Below are positions 59,954 to 64,000 of a stretch of 64,000 bases of DNA, piece after piece. This DNA is from Nocardioides sp. GTDB taxonomy: Bacteria > Actinomycetota > Actinomycetes > Propionibacteriales > Nocardioidaceae. Position 1 is the stretch's first letter. Every line of letters starts with the position of its first letter. The stretch covers positions 62,001 through 126,000 of the forward strand of contig NZ_JASEEQ010000011.1 of the NCBI RefSeq assembly GCF_030019515.1, read 5' to 3'. The position numbers were made by a program, and so were the translations under genes. The notes under the pieces were generated by a model, which was not told the origin of the DNA, searched no databases, and saw nothing but the letters and a program-made list of their open reading frames with translations.

Positions 59954-60027
59954 TTGCGCTCCTCTGCGTGCCCCGTTGGCACAACCTCACATCGCAAACG
60001 GTAATCGGCCCCGATAGCGTCGGGAAG
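59954..60027. promoter_or_regulatory. Divergent promoter region of pucR-type and DUF2877 genes
   Basis: The 74 bases between the two starts hold GTTGGCACAAC (59975-59985) and ATCGGCCCCGAT (60004-60015), both inverted repeats. Either could be the binding site of the PucR regulator. Promoter elements cannot be assigned with confidence. Confidence 0.4.
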
Positions 60028-60690
60028 GTGATCCCCGTCAGCGCGCCGGCTCGGGTGCGTGCCCGCCTGCACGCGGCGCCCGACGGACCGCTGCCGGTGG
60101 TGCACCGCGGCCGGGACGCGGTGTACCTCGACCTGGCCGGGCGCTGCCTCGGCGTCGTGGGCGCCCGCGCGACCGCGGTGCCGTGCGCGCTGCGGACCAC
60201 CCTGGACGCGCTGGACGCCACCTCCGCCCACGTCGAGGGCGGCGTGCTGCACCTCGACGGCGAGCCGCTCGTGATCGGCCGGCTCGTCGACGTGACCGTG
60301 CCCCGGCTCGTCCCGGCGACCGCACCCGACCCCACCGGACCGGCGCCGCTGCCGGGCGACGTGCGGGCGATGGTCGGCCGCGGCGACGGGCTCACACCGT
60401 ACGACGACGACGTGCTGTGCGGCTGGCTGGCCGTCCACCGGGGGCTCGGCGTGCCGACGCCGGACGCCGACGCGGCGATCCGGGCCTGCCTCGACCGCAC
60501 GACGCTGCTCTCGGCCACCCTCCTCGACTGCGCCATGCACGGCGAGGTGATCCCCGAGTTCGCCGCCTGGGTGGCGACCCCCGACGACCCCGACCGCACA
60601 GCGACCCTGGCCGCCGTCGGCCACACCTCCGGACGCGGGCTGCTCCAGGGCGCCCGCTTCGTCCTCGACCACCTGAGAGGCGCCGCATGA
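60028..60690 (+). CDS. DUF2877 protein (AllH-like carbamoyltransferase component)
   Basis: A 220-residue DUF2877 protein. The family core VGRGDGLTPYDDDVLCGWLA (about 113-132) is present, corresponding to the GxGxGLTPSGDD motif. E. coli AllH (formerly YlbF) of this family is one of three proteins (AllF, AllG, AllH) reported to form oxamate carbamoyltransferase. GTG 60028 is the best start although its ribosome site is very close; the exact N-terminus is uncertain. It overlaps fdrA by 4 bases. The protein is shorter than the E. coli one. Confidence 0.82.
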   Translation: MIPVSAPARVRARLHAAPDGPLPVVHRGRDAVYLDLAGRCLGVVGARATAVPCALRTTLDALDATSAHVEGGVLHLDGEPLVIGRLVDVTVPRLVPATAPDPTGPAPLPGDVRAMVGRGDGLTPYDDDVLCGWLAVHRGLGVPTPDADAAIRACLDRTTLLSATLLDCAMHGEVIPEFAAWVATPDDPDRTATLAAVGHTSGRGLLQGARFVLDHLRGAA

Positions 60691-62117
60691 GCACCCCCGA
60701 TCCCACCCACGTCGAGCTCCGCCCCGGGGCGTACGCCGACTCCGTCACGCTGCTGCAGGTCAGCCGGGTGGTCCAGGGGCTGGCCGGCGTGCTCGCCGCC
60801 CAGGTCGCGATGGCGACCCCGCTCAACATCGAGGTGCTCACCGGGATGGGCTTCGAGGTCCCGGCGCAGGCCGGCCCCAACGACCTGGTGGTCGCCCTCC
60901 GGCTCGAGGACGCCGACGCCCTGGCCGCCGCGCTCGCCGGGGTCGACCAGGCGCTGCGCGACGCGAACCGCCGCGACGACGGCGCCGCCGTCGTCGCCCC
61001 GCCGCGCACCACGGCGAGCGCGCTGCGGCGCTCCGCTGACACCTCGGGCCACGACGCCGTCGCCCTGGTCTCGGTGCCCGGCGCGCACGCGTTCGTCGAG
61101 GCGATGGACGCCGTCGAGGCGGGCCGCGACGTGATGGTCTTCAGCGACAACGTCCCGCTCGACCAGGAGCTGGCCCTCAAGCGGGCGGCCGCCGAGCGCG
61201 GCGTGCTGGTGATGGGTCCCGACTGCGGCACCGCGGTGATCGACGGCGTCGGGCTCGGCTTCGCCAACGTCGTCACGCCCGGACCGGTCGGCATCGTTGC
61301 CGCCTCCGGCACCGGCTGCCAGCAGCTGCTCGCCCTGCTCGACCACGCCGGCGTCGGGGTCACCTCCGCGCTCGGCGTCGGCGGGCGCGACCTCTCCGCG
61401 GAGGTCCGCGGCCTGGCCACCCGCGAGGCGCTGCGCCGCCTCGACGAGGACCCGGCCGTCGAGCTGATCGTGCTGATCTCCAAGCCGCCGGCCGCCGACG
61501 TGACCGCCGAGATCGAGGAGTACGCCGCCTCCCTGGCCACGCCGGTCGAGCTGGCGCTGCTCGGTCCGGGCCGGCCGGACCTCACGGCCGCGGCCGAGGC
61601 GGTCCTGCGCCGGCTCGGCCGCGACGTGCCCGCCTGGCCCGTCGACCGGCCCGCCGGCTCCAGACCGGTCAGCCCGGGGGCGCTCCGCGGGCTGTTCGTC
61701 GGCGGGACGCTCGCCAGCGAGGCCGCCCTGGTCGCGAGCGAGCTGCTCGGCGAGGGCGGCGGGCACACGTTCGTGGACTTCGGCGACGACGAGTACACGA
61801 CCGGCCGGGCGCACCCGATGATCGACCCGTCGATCCGGCTCGAGCACCTCGCGCGGGCCGCAGCGGACCCGGCGACCGGGGTGCTGCTGCTCGACGTCGT
61901 GCTCGGCCACGGCGCCGAGCCCGACCCCGCCGAGTCGCTGGCCCCGGCCCTCGCCGGGGTCGAGCAGCCGGTGGTGGTCGCGGTGGTCGGGACCGCGGGC
62001 GACCCGCAGGGACGGGACCGTCAGGTCCGCGCCCTGGTCGACGCCGGCGCCGAGGTGCACCTGTCCAACGCCGGCGCGACCCGCCGTGCGATCGAGCTGC
62101 TGGGAGAGACCCGATGA
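60687..62117 (+). CDS. fdrA: FdrA/AllF-type acyl-CoA-synthetase-fold carbamoyltransferase subunit
   Basis: A 476-residue FdrA protein with succinyl-CoA-synthetase-like domains. VMGPDCGTAVIDGVGLGFAN, VGIVAASGTGCQQLLALL and VLLLDVVLGHGAEPDPA are the visible family blocks; the last resembles the phosphohistidine-loop region. In E. coli AllF works with AllG and AllH on oxalurate plus phosphate to give oxamate and carbamoyl phosphate. It overlaps both neighbours by 4 bases. The product would feed the carbamate kinase at 38.8-39.7 kb. The real substrate in this organism is unknown. Confidence 0.88.
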   Translation: MSTPDPTHVELRPGAYADSVTLLQVSRVVQGLAGVLAAQVAMATPLNIEVLTGMGFEVPAQAGPNDLVVALRLEDADALAAALAGVDQALRDANRRDDGAAVVAPPRTTASALRRSADTSGHDAVALVSVPGAHAFVEAMDAVEAGRDVMVFSDNVPLDQELALKRAAAERGVLVMGPDCGTAVIDGVGLGFANVVTPGPVGIVAASGTGCQQLLALLDHAGVGVTSALGVGGRDLSAEVRGLATREALRRLDEDPAVELIVLISKPPAADVTAEIEEYAASLATPVELALLGPGRPDLTAAAEAVLRRLGRDVPAWPVDRPAGSRPVSPGALRGLFVGGTLASEAALVASELLGEGGGHTFVDFGDDEYTTGRAHPMIDPSIRLEHLARAAADPATGVLLLDVVLGHGAEPDPAESLAPALAGVEQPVVVAVVGTAGDPQGRDRQVRALVDAGAEVHLSNAGATRRAIELLGETR

Positions 62118-63538
62118 CCACCCCGGACACCGTCGTGAACGTCGGCGCCGACCTGCTCGCCGACGCCGTCGCCGACCAGGCCGTGCCCGTCACCCGCGTC
62201 GACTGGCGCCCTCCGATGGAGGGCACCGCCGCCGACCTGGCTGTCGTCGCCGCCGACCCGCGCCGGCACGCGGCCAACGAGCGGGCCCTGGCCGCGATGC
62301 TGGGGGTCACCGCCACGCTGGTCGACGTACTGCCCGCCTCGGAGGCCCTCGGCCTGGAGCCCGGGCAGTTCCTGCACGCCGGCCCGCCGATCGGCTGGGA
62401 CCGGGCCCCGGGCCCGCTGCGCGGCGCCCTGATGGGCGGCGCCGCGCTCGAGGGTCTGGTCGCCGACCCCGAGGACGCCGCCGCCCTGTTCGAGTCCGGG
62501 ACCGGCGTCTCGCTAGAGCCGTGCCACCACCGCTCCGCGGTCGGCCCGATGGCGGGCGTGGTGACGCCGAGCATGTGGCTGTTCGTGCTCGAGGACCCCG
62601 CCACCGGCCGGCGCAGCTACTGCTCGCTCAACGAGGGTCTCGGCAAGGTGCTGCGGTACGGCGCCTACTCGCCCGAGGTGATCACCCGGCTGCGCTGGAT
62701 GGGCGACGTGCTCGGCCCGCTCCTGCAGCGCGCGGTCCGCACCGTGCGCGACTCGGACGCCGGACCGGTCGACGTGACCGGCATCCTCACCCAGATGCTG
62801 CAGATGGGCGACGAGGCCCACAACCGCAACCGGGCCGGCACCCTGATGCTGCTGCGCGACCTCTCCCCCGCGATGGTCGGCGCCATCGGGTCGAGCGGCG
62901 TGCCCGTGGCCGACGTCGCCGAGGCGCTGCGCTTCATCGGCGCCAACGACCACTTCTTCCTCAACCTCGCGATGCCGGCGTGCAAGCTGGCGCTGGACGC
63001 GGCCCGCGGCATCGACGGCTCCACCATGGTCGTGGCGATGGCCCGCAACGGCACCGACTTCGGCATCCAGGTCGCGGGCACCGGCGACGAGTGGTTCACC
63101 GGCCCCGCGCAGCTGGCCGACGGCCTCTTCCTCGGCGACTACGGCCCCGAGGACGCGAACCCCGACATCGGCGACTCGGCGATCACCGAGACCGCGGGCA
63201 TCGGCGGGTTCGCGATGGCCACCGCGCCCGCGATCGTGCGGTTCGTCGGCGGCTCGGTCCCGGACGCGCTCGCGACCACCCGGCGGATGCACGAGATCAC
63301 CCTGGGCGAGAACCCGCGGTGGTCCGTGCCGGTGCTGGAGTTCCAGGGCACGCCGACCGGGATCGACGTCACGATGGTCTGCCGCACCGGGATCCTGCCG
63401 CAGATCAACACCGGCATGGCCGGCCGGCTCGCCGGCGTCGGCCAGGTCGGCGCCGGCCTGGTGAACCCGCCCGCCGAGATCTTCCCGAAGGCACTGGCCC
63501 GGCTGGCCGAGCTCGTCCCCGGACGTCATACGTCCTGA
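62114..63538 (+). CDS. DUF1116 protein (AllG/YlbE-like carbamoyltransferase component)
   Basis: A 474-residue DUF1116 protein, the partner of FdrA. Typical parts are CHHRSAVGPMAGVVTPSMW, CSLNEGLGKVLRYGAYSPEV, and HNRNRAGTLMLLRDLSP with GANDHFFLNLAMPACKL. The E. coli relative AllG (formerly YlbE) is a subunit of oxamate carbamoyltransferase. It overlaps fdrA by 4 bases and ends in a hairpin at 63522-63567. The three genes DUF2877-fdrA-DUF1116 are a complete set of this complex. Confidence 0.9.
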   Translation: MTTPDTVVNVGADLLADAVADQAVPVTRVDWRPPMEGTAADLAVVAADPRRHAANERALAAMLGVTATLVDVLPASEALGLEPGQFLHAGPPIGWDRAPGPLRGALMGGAALEGLVADPEDAAALFESGTGVSLEPCHHRSAVGPMAGVVTPSMWLFVLEDPATGRRSYCSLNEGLGKVLRYGAYSPEVITRLRWMGDVLGPLLQRAVRTVRDSDAGPVDVTGILTQMLQMGDEAHNRNRAGTLMLLRDLSPAMVGAIGSSGVPVADVAEALRFIGANDHFFLNLAMPACKLALDAARGIDGSTMVVAMARNGTDFGIQVAGTGDEWFTGPAQLADGLFLGDYGPEDANPDIGDSAITETAGIGGFAMATAPAIVRFVGGSVPDALATTRRMHEITLGENPRWSVPVLEFQGTPTGIDVTMVCRTGILPQINTGMAGRLAGVGQVGAGLVNPPAEIFPKALARLAELVPGRHTS

Positions 63539-63567
63539 GGAGGGGGACACACTGTCCGTATGACGTC
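63522..63567. terminator. Terminator between DUF1116 and ABC permease genes
   Basis: GACGTCATACG and CGTATGACGTC form a perfect 11-base stem with a 24-base loop, starting in the last codons of the DUF1116 gene. It separates it from the convergent ABC permease gene. Confidence 0.65.
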
Positions 63568-63579
63568 GCGGGTGGACCG

Positions 63580-64000
63580 CTAACGGCTCGTGGCGCGCTG
63601 GTACTGACGGATCGAGACCGGCACGAACACGGCCAGGATGAGCACCACCCAGACCAGCGTGTAGAGGACCGGGTGCTGCATCGACCACACGTCCGGCACC
63701 GGGGCCGAGGGGTCGGTGTTGCCGAACAGCTCGCGCGCGGCCTGGCAGACCGCGGAGACCGGGTTCCAGTTGGCGAAGCTCGCCAGCGGGCCGGGCAGGT
63801 TGCTGATCGAGACGAACGTGTTGGCGATGAACGTGACCGGGAAGATCACGATGAACGACGCGTTGTTGACCACCTCGGGCGTGCGCACCAGCAGCGCCAC
63901 GGTCGCCATGATCCAGGAGATCGCGAACGCGAACACCAGCAGCACGACGAAGCCGGCGAGCGCCTCCAGCACCGAGGAGCGGATCCGCCAGCCCACCACG
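63580..64000 (-). CDS. ABC-2 type transporter permease, C-terminal part (cut by window edge)
   Basis: The last 140 residues of an integral membrane permease. Two to three hydrophobic segments are visible (LAGFVVLLVFAFAISWIMAT, ASFIVIFPVTFIANTFV, LYTLVWVVLILAVFVPVSI), and the SNLPGPLASFANWNPVSAVC segment is typical of DrrB-like ABC-2 exporters for drugs or lipids. The start and the ATPase partner lie beyond the right edge. It is convergent with the DUF1116 gene and need not belong to the catabolic region. Confidence 0.8.
   Translation of the reverse strand, partial: VVGWRIRSSVLEALAGFVVLLVFAFAISWIMATVALLVRTPEVVNNASFIVIFPVTFIANTFVSISNLPGPLASFANWNPVSAVCQAARELFGNTDPSAPVPDVWSMQHPVLYTLVWVVLILAVFVPVSIRQYQRATSR

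Noticed and set aside
1..64000. CRISPR arrays, insertion sequences and rRNA genes
   Set aside because: No regularly spaced repeats, transposase motifs or rRNA-like conserved sequence were seen by reading; short tandem repeats found (7442, 50238) lack spacers.

Overview
The window comes from a high-GC actinobacterium. Frames are dense with G/C in third codon positions, and GTG and TTG starts and 4-base ATGA/GTGA overlaps are common. Several proteins are actinobacterial hallmarks: WhiB7 with its AT-hook, UvrD2 with a tetracysteine motif, the AdnA/AdnB helicase-nuclease pair, mycoredoxin, a UPF0182 membrane protein with a YlbL-type PDZ-Lon protease, and a DUF2342 metalloprotease. The order from UPF0182 to adnA resembles the Rv3193c-Rv3202c block of Mycobacterium tuberculosis. 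The general look suggests Nocardioidaceae (Nocardioides-like); that placement is inference.

Layout. (1) 1-7.5 kb is an accessory block of mostly unrecognised plus-strand genes: an AAA ATPase, several small helical proteins, and a membrane protein that looks like an M48 peptidase with a ruined active site. It ends at the 3' side of an initiator tRNA-Met gene, the usual position of an integrated element, but no integrase is visible. (2) 7.7-35.3 kb is a conserved housekeeping block: UPF0182/PPA1309/YlbL operon, moaE, DUF2342, NUDIX, YgjP peptidase, PHP phosphoesterase, enoyl-CoA hydratase, DUF5679, an E1-like protein, whiB7 with a complete attenuation leader, uvrD2/mycoredoxin, nudC, deoD, a flavoprotein, two exported proteins, and adnA-adnB. 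(3) 35.4-43.5 kb is mixed metabolism: a CaiB-type CoA transferase, a methyltransferase, an SDR, a cupin, AIM24, NmrA and hemerythrin-like proteins. It also holds the two-gene unit carbamate kinase plus cyanuric-acid-hydrolase/barbiturase-family enzyme. (4) 43.6-63.5 kb is a nitrogen-heterocycle catabolic region. It contains a CodA-like amidohydrolase with hyuA and hyuB in one overlapping operon. A uracil/xanthine-type permease is followed at 16 bases by a three-subunit molybdenum hydroxylase with CoxG, then an amidase. A PucR regulator is divergent from DUF2877-fdrA-DUF1116. (5) The right edge holds a truncated ABC-2 permease.

How region 3/4 may work together (inference): the permease imports a pyrimidine or related base and the molybdenum hydroxylase hydroxylates it. 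The ring-opening amidohydrolase opens the product to an N-acylurea. The DUF2877/FdrA/DUF1116 proteins, relatives of the E. coli oxamate carbamoyltransferase AllHFG, could phosphorolyse that ureido acid to carbamoyl phosphate, from which carbamate kinase makes ATP. The amidase would release the last nitrogen. For uracil this would be an energy-conserving version of the oxidative (barbiturate) route, because ureidomalonate is the one-carbon homologue of oxalurate. This is the main candidate for an undescribed system here.

Non-coding structure worth attention: the whiB7 uORF/terminator leader; two diverged ~320-nt tandem repeats at 49.9-50.8 kb that look like structured RNAs; paired perfect palindromes before the amidase; paired TTGGTGACCAA sites before carbamate kinase; and a DnaA-box-like cluster before the PHP gene. 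I see no CRISPR array, rRNA, insertion sequence or transposase.
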